A DNA stretch of 61,109 nt from CAZJCK01 sp964544635 (lineage in GTDB: Bacteria; Zixibacteria; MSB-5A5; GN15; FEB-12). The DNA is taken from assembly GCA_964544635.1 (NCBI GenBank), contig CAZJCK010000009.1, positions 1 through 61,109 of the forward strand. Direction: 5' to 3'. Shown one piece after another: positions 42,902-52,898 of the stretch. The notes under the pieces were generated by a model. The model saw only the letters and a list, made by a program, of their open reading frames with translations. It ran no database searches and was not told the DNA's origin. Position 1 is the stretch's first letter, and the number at the start of each line of letters is the position of its first letter. Made by a program: the position numbers and the translations under genes.

Positions 42902-44347
42902 TCAGATGCTGATGAAGCGCTGCACGGTGGTGCTAATGAACTCGAGCGTCCGTTGCGGGAAGACTCCAAAGTAAACAACGGCAAAGCCGACAAGGCCGAG
43001 AACGGTGCGACCGATGGTCGATACCGGCGGGCCGGTGCTGAGATGTGTCTCGCCTTCGGGGCGGTGCAGCATCGCTGCAATAACGCGCAGGTAGTAGTAG
43101 AGACCGACGGCGCTGGTGATTACGAGCGTGATACTGAGCGCCCAGGCCATGGCGCCGACGCCGGCTGAAAGAATGAGAAACTTGCCGATGAAACCGGCGG
43201 TCAGCGGAATTCCGGCCAGCGAGAACATCATGATGGCCATGACGGTCGCTACGCCAGGCCGCATCCAGAATAGTCCGCGATAGGCGTCGATCTCCAGCGT
43301 TTCGGGTTCGCCGGGTGAGAGTACTGACACCGTCCCGAAAGCGCCGATGAGGGTGAGAGAGTAGACGAGCAGGTAGTAGATGATCCCCTCGATAGCGTCG
43401 ACGCCGCCGACTGCGACGGCGACGAGTACATAGCCGAGGTGGGCAATCGAAGAGTACGCCAAGAGGCGCTTGATGTTCGATTGCATGAGGGCAAGGAAGT
43501 TGCCGACGATCATCGAGGCTATGGCGATCGCCGAGATGATCCAGGCTATTGCGTGGTGATCGCCGATATCGACGACGGCAAGGAAGCGCAGCAACACTGC
43601 GACCATAGCGGCTTTGGATACGGTCGAGATAAAGGCGGTGACCGGGGCCGGCGCGCCGTCATAAACGTCGGGCGTCCACATATGGAACGGCACCACGCCG
43701 AGTTTGAAGCCGGCGCCGACGAGTATCAACACGGTACCAATGAGGAGGAACCAGGAAACGTCGCCGATAACGGTGGCACGCACCGCCAGTTCGCTGATCG
43801 ACATGGTGCCGACCTCGAAGTATATAAGGGCCATCCCCAGAAGTAAAAAGGCAGAGGCTGCCGCTGCGAGCACCAGGTACTTGATAGCGGCTTCAAGGCT
43901 GCGTCGCATGGTACGCAAGTAGCCTATCATGACATACAGTGCAACAGTCAGCGTCTCGAGTCCCAGGATCAGGGTGATGAAATGATCAGCGGCGGCGAGC
44001 ACCATGGAACCGAGGACGGCGAGCAGGATGAGAGCGTAGAGTTCTTCACGGTGCTCGGAGCGGCTTCGGAGGTAAACGTACGAGAGCACGGTGACCATGG
44101 CGGCGGCGATGAGCATAATGCCGAAGAACAAGAGAGCGTACTGGTCAATCACGAGTAGCGGCTCGATCTCTTGCGGCGCTCGAGTTGCAGCCTGAAACAG
44201 TTGCTGGAACGACAGAACCAGACCGGCCAGCGTGATACCGGCTGCGACGAGATGATTGCGGCGAATCGCCATAGCGATCAGGACAACGCATGCCACAATT
44301 GCAATTACGATAATCGGTGACAGCGCGGTAAGATCGATCTGGCTCAT
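42902..44347 (-). CDS. nuoN: NADH-quinone oxidoreductase subunit N
   Basis: A 481-aa antiporter-like membrane subunit of respiratory complex I with about 14 helices. Diagnostic stretch: VPFHMWTPDVYDGAPAPVTA followed by STVSKAA, and the helix HLGYVLVAVAVGG. It helps pump protons across the inner membrane. Its start overlaps the nuoM stop by 4 bp, and it is the last gene of the operon; the strand changes just after it. Confidence 0.97.
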   Translation of the reverse strand: MSQIDLTALSPIIVIAIVACVVLIAMAIRRNHLVAAGITLAGLVLSFQQLFQAATRAPQEIEPLLVIDQYALLFFGIMLIAAAMVTVLSYVYLRSRSEHREELYALILLAVLGSMVLAAADHFITLILGLETLTVALYVMIGYLRTMRRSLEAAIKYLVLAAAASAFLLLGMALIYFEVGTMSISELAVRATVIGDVSWFLLIGTVLILVGAGFKLGVVPFHMWTPDVYDGAPAPVTAFISTVSKAAMVAVLLRFLAVVDIGDHHAIAWIISAIAIASMIVGNFLALMQSNIKRLLAYSSIAHLGYVLVAVAVGGVDAIEGIIYYLLVYSLTLIGAFGTVSVLSPGEPETLEIDAYRGLFWMRPGVATVMAIMMFSLAGIPLTAGFIGKFLILSAGVGAMAWALSITLVITSAVGLYYYLRVIAAMLHRPEGETHLSTGPPVSTIGRTVLGLVGFAVVYFGVFPQRTLEFISTTVQRFISI

Positions 44348-45897
44348 CGAGCACTCTCCTTACTCTCACTCATGTCATCAGTCGCAACAAACTTCTTCTG
44401 TTGCTCACTTGTATCATGTGTCAGCTGCGTTGAGCGTTGGATGGCGTGGACGGCATCGCGAGCGGTGTCGAGGACCGGCCGCGGGTAAACACCAAGCCAG
44501 ACGAGCACCAGGATCATGGCGCCGAGGGGTACGGTGTAACGCGGCGCCAGGTCGGAAAACGTCCCGGTTTCGCGGGGTTTACCGTGGAAGACCTGCTGGA
44601 TGATCCAGAGCGAGTAAGCCGTTGCCGCAACGAGGCCAAGGGTTGCGAGTACGGTCAGCGTAATGCTGGCCTGGAAAGCACCGACGAGCACGAGGAATTC
44701 ACCGACGAAATTGCCGAGTCCCGGGAGGCCGAGCGATGCGATGGCGAAAAACATTGCGATGCCGCCCATTCGAGGCGCAGTTTGCCACATGCCGCCCATG
44801 CGGCGCATGTCGCGGGTATGAATCAGTTTCTGGAGGGCGCCGACGAGTATGAAGAGGCCGCCGGTGCTCAAGCCGTGACAGACCATTTCCATGACAGCGC
44901 CCTGCATGCCCTGTTCGTTGAATGCAAAGATGCCCAGGATCACGAACCCGAGATGGCTGACCGAGGTGTAAGCGATGAGTCGTTTCAGGTCGATCTGGCC
45001 GAATGCAAGTATGGCGCCGTACAGGATACCGATGACACCGATCAGCATGGCAATGGGCGCAATTTCGTGCGCTGCCTCCGGAAACATGGGGAGGACGAAG
45101 CGTATCAGGCCGTACGCGCCGGTCTTCAGCAGCAGCCCGGCGAGGATAACGCTGCCGGCGGTGGGTGCCTCGGTGTGAGCATCGGCCAGCCAGGTGTGCA
45201 GGGGAACAGCCGGCAGCTTTACAGCGAAGGCGATGACGAAACCCAGCATGATCCAGCGGGCGGCATCGAGACTGAGCGGTGTCATTAACAGGTCGAAGTA
45301 GCTGAAACTATAGGTGCCGGTGAAGCCGTGGTGTGCGAAGTAGAGTGCAAGAATTGAAACCAGCATGAGCAGGCCGCTCAGTTGCGTGAACAGGAAGAAC
45401 TTGGTGGCGGCGTAGACGCGACGTTCGTGACCCCAGATGCCAATCAGGAAGTACATCGGTACCAGCATAACCTCCCAAAAGAAGTAGAAGAGGAACAGAT
45501 CGAGCGAAAGGAACACGCCGTTGATACCAGCGAGAACAAACATCAGGTTGAAATGGAAGAACGGTACGCGGTGCTGAATCTCGCGCCAAGAGATCATCAC
45601 GGATACGACGCCGAGGAATGCTGTCAGGACAACCATGAGCAGGCTGATACCATCCATACCGAGCCGGAAGGCGATGCCCAGCTCGGGAATCCACGGCTGT
45701 TCGTAGTTAATCAGCCAGGTGCTGTCGGCGATGCTGTCGCCCCCCAGGCCGTAGCTCCACCAGAGGCCGAGCCCTACCGCGAGCATGGCGAGGTTGCCGC
45801 CGAGGGCAATCCAGCGGGAGAGATCGCCGTTGTTGCGCACGCTCCAGGCGAGCAGGCCGGCCACTATGGGTATGACAATGAACAGGGTGAGTATCAC
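44344..45897 (-). CDS. nuoM: NADH-quinone oxidoreductase subunit M
   Basis: A 517-aa antiporter-like proton-pumping subunit. Family signatures are VPLHTWLADAHTEAPTAGSV with ILAGLLLKTGAYG, and HLGFVILGIFAFNEQGMQGA. The C-terminal 35 residues (RSTQLTHDTSEQQKKF) are soluble and variable. Overlaps nuoL by 4 bp and nuoN by 4 bp. Confidence 0.97.
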   Translation of the reverse strand: MILTLFIVIPIVAGLLAWSVRNNGDLSRWIALGGNLAMLAVGLGLWWSYGLGGDSIADSTWLINYEQPWIPELGIAFRLGMDGISLLMVVLTAFLGVVSVMISWREIQHRVPFFHFNLMFVLAGINGVFLSLDLFLFYFFWEVMLVPMYFLIGIWGHERRVYAATKFFLFTQLSGLLMLVSILALYFAHHGFTGTYSFSYFDLLMTPLSLDAARWIMLGFVIAFAVKLPAVPLHTWLADAHTEAPTAGSVILAGLLLKTGAYGLIRFVLPMFPEAAHEIAPIAMLIGVIGILYGAILAFGQIDLKRLIAYTSVSHLGFVILGIFAFNEQGMQGAVMEMVCHGLSTGGLFILVGALQKLIHTRDMRRMGGMWQTAPRMGGIAMFFAIASLGLPGLGNFVGEFLVLVGAFQASITLTVLATLGLVAATAYSLWIIQQVFHGKPRETGTFSDLAPRYTVPLGAMILVLVWLGVYPRPVLDTARDAVHAIQRSTQLTHDTSEQQKKFVATDDMSESKESAR

Positions 45898-47783
45898 AGG
45901 AACACCGCCAGTACTATTGTCACTACCGCGCCAAGAGCAAGGCCGGTAGCATAGGTTCGCAGCCGCCCCGTCTGGGTAAGCCGGAAGATACGCGAGAAGC
46001 CGCGCGAGATGCCGGCAAGGCCGATGTAGATGTAGTCTATGAAGTCGCTGCGATTGACATTGGCGATCCAGTAGTAGGGCCGCACGAACAACTCGCGGTA
46101 GGCGGCATCGAAACCGAAGCCGGAGTAACTTGCGCGCCAGAGCGGTTTGAGTTCAGCACGCTCGATGGCTTCAAGGCTTGGCGCTGTTCGGTAGTAACGC
46201 AGCCAGGCGATGAAGACGCCACCGAGTGCGGCGATAACGGCAAGCACCTGAAAGAGCAGTTCGATACCGTGATCAACGTGACTGATCGGCACGGCCGGCA
46301 GAGTTGCGTGCACAAAGCTCGAAAACGCGGTGACATGACCCAATGTCGCGGGTGTTTCGATAAAGCCGCCGATGGTCGATAAGACCGCCAGCGCCACCAG
46401 CGGTATCAGTAGGACCTTTCCGGGACTATGGCCGATTGTTCCGCGCGGCTTGCCGTAAAAGGTGACGAAGACCATGCGGAAGGTATAGACAGCGGTTATG
46501 AACGCGCCGACCAGTCCGGCCAGCCACAGCCATGTCGAGCCGGCGTCGGATGCGTAGGCGTACCAGAGGATGGCGTCTTTACTGTAGAAGCCGGCAGTCA
46601 CCAATGGTATGGCGGCGAGTGAGGCGCTGCCGATGAGGAAGGTCCAGAAGGTAACGGGCAGTTTAGTTCTCAGGCCACCCATCTTGAACATGTCCTGTTC
46701 GTGGTGCATCGCGAGTATGACGGCGCCGGCGCCGAGGAAGAGCAGCGCCTTGAAGAAGGCGTGCGTCATGAAGTGGAACATGGCGGCGGAATAGGCGCCC
46801 ACGCCAAGCGCGAGGAACATGTATCCGATCTGCGAGATTGTCGAATATGCCAGTACCCGTTTGATGTCGCGCTGGGTGAGAGCGGTGAGACCGGCCAGGA
46901 GTAAAGTAGCCGCGCCGACGATGGCTACGACCATACGGATAACCGGCGCGAGATCGAAAATAACATGCGTTCGCGCGATGAGGTAAACACCAGCCGTGAC
47001 CATGGTAGCGGCATGGATGAGCGCCGATACCGGAGTCGGACCGGCCATGGCATCGGGCAGCCACGTCTGCAGCGGCAGTTGTGCCGATTTGCCGACGGCG
47101 CCGCCGAGCAGCAGGGCTGCAATCGCGATGGCAGTTGTGTTACCGACGGTCCATTCGGCATCGGCAAGCAAGAGGATGTCCTGTATATTGAGGGTACCGA
47201 ACTGCCGGAACAACAGGAAGAGACCTATGAGCAGCGCGGTGTCGCCGATGCGGGTGACGACAAAGGCTTTGCGCGCAGCCGAGCCGTTCTCGGCATCGGA
47301 GTACCAGAAACCGATCAACAGGTAGCTGCACAGGCCGACACCTTCCCAGCCCACCAGCAACAGCGCAAGGTTGTCGCCCAGTACGAGTATGAGCATGAAC
47401 GATACGAACAGGTTCATGTAGGCAAAGAAGCGACTGAACGCCTTGTCGTCGGCCATGTAGCCGACGGAATACAGGTGAATAAGGAAGCCGACCACGGTTA
47501 CAACGAGCATCATCAAGAGCGACAGAGCGTCGAGGCGGAAAGCCATGTCGGGAGCGAAGCCGCCGACGCTGATCCAGTTCCAGAGCGTCTGGGTGAAAGC
47601 GGCCTGCTCGGCGGGTTGACCGAAGAATTCAAAGGCGATTCCGAGGGCGATCGCTGCCGACAGTCCGACCGAACCGACACCGATTACCGAGGCCACCATG
47701 CGGCTGAACCGCTTGCCCTGGGTTGCGAGCACGGCGAAGCTGATGAGTGGTATGACCGGCACTGTCCAGAGTAGATTCTGCAT
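45894..47783 (-). CDS. nuoL: NADH-quinone oxidoreductase subunit L
   Basis: A 629-aa antiporter-like subunit with about 16 helices, including the lateral helix at its C terminus that braces the membrane arm. Signatures: LLLVGWEGVGLCSYLLIGFW, LPLQTWLPDAMAGPTPVSAL and IHAATMVTAGVYLIAR. It starts one base after the nuoK stop codon. Confidence 0.97.
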   Translation of the reverse strand: MQNLLWTVPVIPLISFAVLATQGKRFSRMVASVIGVGSVGLSAAIALGIAFEFFGQPAEQAAFTQTLWNWISVGGFAPDMAFRLDALSLLMMLVVTVVGFLIHLYSVGYMADDKAFSRFFAYMNLFVSFMLILVLGDNLALLLVGWEGVGLCSYLLIGFWYSDAENGSAARKAFVVTRIGDTALLIGLFLLFRQFGTLNIQDILLLADAEWTVGNTTAIAIAALLLGGAVGKSAQLPLQTWLPDAMAGPTPVSALIHAATMVTAGVYLIARTHVIFDLAPVIRMVVAIVGAATLLLAGLTALTQRDIKRVLAYSTISQIGYMFLALGVGAYSAAMFHFMTHAFFKALLFLGAGAVILAMHHEQDMFKMGGLRTKLPVTFWTFLIGSASLAAIPLVTAGFYSKDAILWYAYASDAGSTWLWLAGLVGAFITAVYTFRMVFVTFYGKPRGTIGHSPGKVLLIPLVALAVLSTIGGFIETPATLGHVTAFSSFVHATLPAVPISHVDHGIELLFQVLAVIAALGGVFIAWLRYYRTAPSLEAIERAELKPLWRASYSGFGFDAAYRELFVRPYYWIANVNRSDFIDYIYIGLAGISRGFSRIFRLTQTGRLRTYATGLALGAVVTIVLAVFL

Positions 47784-47784
47784 G

Positions 47785-48093
47785 TTATCCCTTCATATCG
47801 CTTACGGCGTCGGTATCGAGTGTCTGGAACCGGTGGTATATCTGGAGCACGATGGCCAGGCCGACTGCGACCTCGGCGGCGGCGATCGCGAGTATGAACA
47901 TGAACATGATTTGTCCCTCCACCTGTGCCCAATGAGCACCGCCAACGACGAAAGCAAGACCGGTAGCATTAAGCATGACCTCGAGCGACATGAGCATGAA
48001 CAGTACGTTGCGACGCACCAGCAGACCGACCAGGCCAAGAGCGAACAGGAGTATGGCGAGGATGAGCGGTTGTTCAAGTGGAATACCGGTCAT
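47785..48093 (-). CDS. nuoK: NADH-quinone oxidoreductase subunit K
   Basis: A 102-aa three-helix membrane subunit near the quinone end of complex I. Conserved glutamates for proton transfer lie in LLVRRNVLFMLMSLEVMLNA and FILAIAAAEVAVGLAIVLQ. Overlaps nuoJ by 4 bp. Confidence 0.97.
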   Translation of the reverse strand: MTGIPLEQPLILAILLFALGLVGLLVRRNVLFMLMSLEVMLNATGLAFVVGGAHWAQVEGQIMFMFILAIAAAEVAVGLAIVLQIYHRFQTLDTDAVSDMKG

Positions 48094-48668
48094 GACTTAC
48101 CTGCCTCTTCGATCTGCTGGGATTGATCGGCAGTGCCGCGCAACGGATGACCATGCTCGCGGCGTTCATCGCTTTCATGGTCGCGCTGCCGCCCGATATG
48201 GAAGGCGCCAACCAGCCCGGCAAGCAGGAGCATGGCGGCGATTTCAACGGCGAGCAGGTAGGTCGAGAACATGCTTACGCCGACCGCTTTCGGGCCGACG
48301 ATTTGCGTCATGACAACGCCGGGACCGTCGGTTACGACCACCCAGGCGAGCGCGAACGCCAGTATGCCGCTGAGCACGCCGGGCCCGAGATACATGCCGG
48401 GCGACAACCATTGTCGCTCCTGATCGGCTGCCTTCTGACCGAGGTTCAGCATCATCATCACAAAGATGAACAACACCATGATGGCGCCGGCATAAACAAT
48501 CACTTCCAGAGCCGCGATGAAGGGTGCACCGAGAACGTAGAAGATGACGGCGATCGCCAGCAGTGACACGATCAGGTACAGGAGCGCGTGCACGGCGTTG
48601 GTGCGAGTGATGACCATAACGGTGGCAGCAAGTGCAACCGCGGCGGCAATGTAAAAGACGATATCCAT
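48090..48668 (-). CDS. nuoJ: NADH-quinone oxidoreductase subunit J
   Basis: A 192-aa, five-helix membrane subunit. The pattern NAVHALLYLIVSLLAIAVIF and the Y/G-rich helix EVIVYAGAIMVLFIFVMMML are diagnostic. The C-terminal 35 residues (HIGRQRDHESDERREHGH) are charged and cytosolic, longer than in many homologues. Confidence 0.96.
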   Translation of the reverse strand: MDIVFYIAAAVALAATVMVITRTNAVHALLYLIVSLLAIAVIFYVLGAPFIAALEVIVYAGAIMVLFIFVMMMLNLGQKAADQERQWLSPGMYLGPGVLSGILAFALAWVVVTDGPGVVMTQIVGPKAVGVSMFSTYLLAVEIAAMLLLAGLVGAFHIGRQRDHESDERREHGHPLRGTADQSQQIEEAGKS

Positions 48669-48687
48669 ACGTTACATCACTTCGTGT

Positions 48688-49203
48688 TTACGGCATCAGC
48701 GTGCGCGGATCGATCGGTTCGGCCTCGTTCTCGGCCTCGCCTTTATCCTTCCCGTCGATCCTGACACCGGCGACCTTGTAGAAGTGGTAGCCGGGATATT
48801 TTCCGACGCCTGAAATTGTCAGGTCTTCCTTTTCGTATACCATGTTTTTTCGATCATACTCCGACATTTCAAAGTCCGGGGTAAGCTGGATGGCATAGGT
48901 CGGGCATGCCTCCTCGCAAAAACCGCAATAAATACAGCGGGAGAAGTTGATGCGGAACCAGTCCGGGTAGCGACGGCCATGCTCGTCCTCGGTCGCCTGC
49001 AGGGCGATGCAGTCGACCGGGCAGACGACGGCACAGAGGTAGCAGGCCACACAGCGTTCACCGCCGTCGGGATCACGGCTGAGTATGATCCGCCCGCGAT
49101 ACCGAGGCGCCAGGTCGGGTTTCTCTTCCGGGTACTGCACGGTTTCGCGCTTGCGAAACATGTGCGTGAAGACAATCCATAAGCTTCTAATCGAACTAAG
49201 CAT
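48688..49203 (-). CDS. nuoI: NADH-quinone oxidoreductase subunit I
   Basis: A 171-aa peripheral subunit with two ferredoxin-type 4Fe-4S motifs: CVACYLCAVVCPVDC and CIYCGFCEEACP. These clusters (N6a and N6b) pass electrons from subunit G towards subunit B. The ribosome site is weak (AAAGG well upstream of the ATG). The C-terminal 40 residues are acidic and variable. Confidence 0.97.
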   Translation of the reverse strand: MLSSIRSLWIVFTHMFRKRETVQYPEEKPDLAPRYRGRIILSRDPDGGERCVACYLCAVVCPVDCIALQATEDEHGRRYPDWFRINFSRCIYCGFCEEACPTYAIQLTPDFEMSEYDRKNMVYEKEDLTISGVGKYPGYHFYKVAGVRIDGKDKGEAENEAEPIDPRTLMP

Positions 49204-49227
49204 ATATATCTATCAACAAGCCTTTCA

Positions 49228-50178
49228 TCATTTCAGGGCCAGTACGACTGCGCCGGTAACCACCAGGTTAGCCAGTGCCAGCGGCAACATGAACTTCCAG
49301 CCCCAGCTCAACAGCTGGTCGTAGCGAGGTCGCGGCAGGCCGGCGCGAAGGAGGATAAAGAAGCAGATGCCGACAAACGTCTTTATCAGGAACCACACCA
49401 GCGGCGGCAGCCACGGACCGTGCCACCCGCCCAGAAAGAGGGTCGTGATCATCGCCGAGATCAGGGTGACACCGAGGTACTCGCCGACGAAGAACATGCC
49501 GAACTTCATACCGGAGTACTCGGAATGGAAGCCGGCGACAATCTCGCTTTCCGCTTCAGGCACATCGAACGGCAGTCGATGCGACTCGGCGACACCGGCA
49601 ACCATGAAGACGACGAACCCGAAGAACTGCGGTATGATGTTCCACATGCCTTCCTGGGCCTTGACAATTTCGAAGAGATTGAACGAACCGGTCATCGCCA
49701 CGACACCGAGCAGCGACAAGCCCATGAATACTTCGTAGCTGATCATCTGCGACGCAGCACGCAAACCACCCAGCAGGGAATACTTGTTATTCGACGACCA
49801 GCCACCGAGTACCACCGAATAAGCGCCGAGGGAGGACATGGCGAGAAAGAATAGCAGACCGATGTTGAAATCGACCAGCACACCGATACCCGGGGCGACT
49901 GGTACGACGGCGACCGACATCAACACCGTGAACATGATGATACCCGGCGCTATGAAAAATACGACGCGATCGGCGAAGGGAGGTATCCAGTCCTCCTTGA
50001 AGAAAATCTTGATCATGTCGGCAATAACCTGGAAAATACCAAAGGGCCCCACGCGATTGGGACCGTAGCGGTCCTGCCACAGTCCAAGCAGGCGGCGCTC
50101 AAGCCAGATCAGGCCGGGGGCGATGGTAAACACACCCATGAGGATCGATACCGCTATGAGAGAGGCAGTCCAATCCAT
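49228..50178 (-). CDS. nuoH: NADH-quinone oxidoreductase subunit H
   Basis: A 316-aa membrane subunit lining the quinone cavity. Conserved runs include WLERRLLGLWQDRYGPNRVG and FDVPEAESEIVAGFHSEYSG, with the acidic residues that link quinone chemistry to proton pumping. The ATG shares its A with the nuoG stop codon (TGATG). Confidence 0.97.
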   Translation of the reverse strand: MDWTASLIAVSILMGVFTIAPGLIWLERRLLGLWQDRYGPNRVGPFGIFQVIADMIKIFFKEDWIPPFADRVVFFIAPGIIMFTVLMSVAVVPVAPGIGVLVDFNIGLLFFLAMSSLGAYSVVLGGWSSNNKYSLLGGLRAASQMISYEVFMGLSLLGVVAMTGSFNLFEIVKAQEGMWNIIPQFFGFVVFMVAGVAESHRLPFDVPEAESEIVAGFHSEYSGMKFGMFFVGEYLGVTLISAMITTLFLGGWHGPWLPPLVWFLIKTFVGICFFILLRAGLPRPRYDQLLSWGWKFMLPLALANLVVTGAVVLALK

Positions 50179-52886
50179 CAGCTCTTCCCTCCGGTGTTGA
50201 TCGTCGCCGGCAGCGGCAGCCAGGCGGTTGCCGTCGGATCGACCATGAGACCAATGACGGCGTCCGGCATATTTTCGTCGACCTGCACTTCCGCCGATAT
50301 GTCGTGGCCATCGATGCTGAGCGTGTGCGTGTCACCGCGGTCGACACCAAGCACCGCAGCCGTGTTGTCGTTTACGAGCCAGAACAGTGCCGGGATACGT
50401 TGCCGAATCGGTTCCGAGTTGTTGCTCAGGTGCTCGCTGCCGAAGATGCGGTGAATCGGCACGACCAGCAGTTGATTGTCTGCGACTTCCTGTGCATCGG
50501 GCGCCTGGAAATCGTAATGGTGTGAAGCATCGGTCAGCTCATTGAACAGTCGCACGCCGGGGTCGCCGCCGCGCATTTCCTGGCCGATTTCTTTCTGGTA
50601 GAAACTGAGCGCCTGCACCGAATTCCACCCGGGCGCCCAGAAGAACGAAGTGAGCGAGGGGGGTGGCTGATCATTCACGCCCTCCATGGAGAAGCTCAGC
50701 GGTGAATCGGAATCGTCCGGCGGTTTCGGTTCGTGGATTGTCTGGTGAGCCACTTTGGCGGTACGCCCACTGTAGCGGTGCGGCGACCGCGCCACCTTGC
50801 GACCTCGAATTCGGAAAGTCGCGTCGGGAGCAACCGATGTAACCCTGAGCCGTCCGTTGACAGCACTGAGGGCAGCGTCGGCGATCGGATCGAGCGTCTT
50901 CCATGCTGCCATATCAGATCGTCCGGCGGCCTCGCCTATTCTCTGCAGCCAGCGCCATGACTCGACAACCTCTTCATCCGGCGACAATGCCTGGTAAAAG
51001 CGTTGGGCTCGGCCTTCGTTGTTGACGATAGTTCCATCCGATTCGGCAAAGGTGCCGCAAGCGAACAGAGTGTGCGCTTGTTCGGTGGTGGGACTTGTCG
51101 TATGATCCAGGGCCACGACATAACTTACGCCTGCGAGCAATTCCCTGGCGCGACTTTTGCCGCAACGGCCGGCAAGGTCGTTCTCAAGCAGTATGAGTGT
51201 ATCGACGTCACCTGACTCGATGCGCGTTGCGATGTCTTCAAGACTGTTGCCACCAATGAGGCCGATGCCGAGACTATTGGCGTCAGGCAGGACAAAGCTG
51301 ATCTGCGCTTTCTTTCCCTTGCGTCGAAGCGCCGTATAGATTGCCAGCGACGCATCGAGCATGGCCGGTTCGCCGAGGCTGATGCCGCCCACAACGAGCG
51401 GCTTGTCGCATGCCGTCAGGTCGCCAGCTGCTTCTTTCGCCAGCCCGGTCTCCTCCGCACCCAGGCCGGTGACACCCGGTGCTTCGCTGTCGATGGCGTG
51501 GGCGATGGCGAAGCCGAAGCGGGCGATGTCTCGCGGCGCCCTGCGCAGGGTGGCCTGAGAGATATCGTCAAGTTTGGTCGACTGCGGTGTGGCGGTATAC
51601 AGTGGACCACGGCGATCCTGCACCGCTTCCCGCACGGCTGCGTCGTTCCAGCGGGGGATCTTCAGCTTGTCGACCAGTTCCATTGGCTGATTCCGCACTG
51701 CCTGCCGCACCGCCAGCGCGAGCATGGGAGCAGTATTGGTCAGGTCCTCGCCCAGCACGACGACACCGTCGGCACGTTCGGCGTCGCGAAGCGACGCCGT
51801 GTTGAGCCGTCCATCCCGGAGTAGTTTCGAAAGGCGCATGATGGTATCATGCTCGGCTGCGCCGACGCCGCTGCTGAAGCTGCCATCACCGACGAGGGTC
51901 TTGAGGGCGAAGTTTGATTCGAGACTTGCGCGCGGCGAGCCGATGCCGACTGCCCTGCCGTTCGTAAGGCGTTCGGCAATGTCATCAATGACGTCATCGA
52001 TGCTGTCAACAGGCTCCAACTTGTCGCCGTTGCGCTTCGATGTCTTTCTGATGCGCGTATCGGCATTCACATATTCATAGCCGAAGCGGCCGCGGTCGCA
52101 GATGAAATAGCCGTTTACACTGCCGTTGTAGCGGTTGAGTATCCGAACCAGCTTGTTGTACCGCTCGCCTGCGAAGACATTGCAGCCAAGGCTGCAGTTG
52201 TGGCAAACCGACGGGCCGGATTGCAGGTCCCACTTGCGGGTGTAGTGTTTGCGCAGGGTTTTGTCGGTGAATACGCCGGTGGGACAGACCTCGACAAGAT
52301 TACCGCTGAATTCGTTCTCGAGGGTGCCTTCTTCATACCGTCCGAAGAAAACGCGGTCGTGGGCGCCGAAAGCTCCCAGATCGGTGCCGCCGGCAAAGTC
52401 GTTGTAGAAACGAACACACCGGTAACAGGTGATACAGCGATTCATTTCATGGTAGATGAACGGTCCGAGATCCTGGTTGCGGAAGGTGCGCTTGGTGTAT
52501 CCGTAGCTGCGGTAGTTGTGGCCGGACATGACGGTCATGTCCTGCAAGTGGCACTCACCGCCTTCGTCGCACACCGGGCAATCGTGCGGATGATTGACCA
52601 TCAGCCACTCGATGATATTGGAGCGGAAGCGAACGGCTTCTTCGTCGGCGACCGAGACGATCATACCATCCTCGACCGGCACCATGCAGGCCATGACCAG
52701 CTTACCCTTGTCGTCATTTTCATCCTTGTACTGAATGACCGCACACTGGCGACAGGCGCCGACCGAATCGAGGGCGGGGTGCCAGCAGAAGTAGGGCAGG
52801 TCGATACCGAGTGAAGTGACAGCCTGCAAAAGGTTCTGGCCGTCGGCAACCTCGAATGTCTGTCCATCTATGTTTATCTTAGCCAT
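50178..52886 (-). CDS. nuoG: NADH-quinone oxidoreductase subunit G, with N7 cluster motif
   Basis: A 902-aa iron-sulphur subunit. The N terminus binds 2Fe-2S (YFCWHPALDSVGACRQC), followed by HDCPVCDEGGECHLQD and RCITCYRCVRF for 4Fe-4S clusters. Next is CHNCSLGC with a fourth Cys exactly 27 residues later (FICDRG): the CxxCxxxCx27C motif of the off-pathway cluster N7, known in E. coli and Thermus but absent from mitochondrial-type G subunits. The rest is a degenerate molybdopterin-oxidoreductase domain (about 290-880) without catalytic metal ligands that I can see. Confidence 0.96.
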   Translation of the reverse strand: MAKINIDGQTFEVADGQNLLQAVTSLGIDLPYFCWHPALDSVGACRQCAVIQYKDENDDKGKLVMACMVPVEDGMIVSVADEEAVRFRSNIIEWLMVNHPHDCPVCDEGGECHLQDMTVMSGHNYRSYGYTKRTFRNQDLGPFIYHEMNRCITCYRCVRFYNDFAGGTDLGAFGAHDRVFFGRYEEGTLENEFSGNLVEVCPTGVFTDKTLRKHYTRKWDLQSGPSVCHNCSLGCNVFAGERYNKLVRILNRYNGSVNGYFICDRGRFGYEYVNADTRIRKTSKRNGDKLEPVDSIDDVIDDIAERLTNGRAVGIGSPRASLESNFALKTLVGDGSFSSGVGAAEHDTIMRLSKLLRDGRLNTASLRDAERADGVVVLGEDLTNTAPMLALAVRQAVRNQPMELVDKLKIPRWNDAAVREAVQDRRGPLYTATPQSTKLDDISQATLRRAPRDIARFGFAIAHAIDSEAPGVTGLGAEETGLAKEAAGDLTACDKPLVVGGISLGEPAMLDASLAIYTALRRKGKKAQISFVLPDANSLGIGLIGGNSLEDIATRIESGDVDTLILLENDLAGRCGKSRARELLAGVSYVVALDHTTSPTTEQAHTLFACGTFAESDGTIVNNEGRAQRFYQALSPDEEVVESWRWLQRIGEAAGRSDMAAWKTLDPIADAALSAVNGRLRVTSVAPDATFRIRGRKVARSPHRYSGRTAKVAHQTIHEPKPPDDSDSPLSFSMEGVNDQPPPSLTSFFWAPGWNSVQALSFYQKEIGQEMRGGDPGVRLFNELTDASHHYDFQAPDAQEVADNQLLVVPIHRIFGSEHLSNNSEPIRQRIPALFWLVNDNTAAVLGVDRGDTHTLSIDGHDISAEVQVDENMPDAVIGLMVDPTATAWLPLPATINTGGKS

Positions 52887-52898
52887 ACGTTGCTTGTC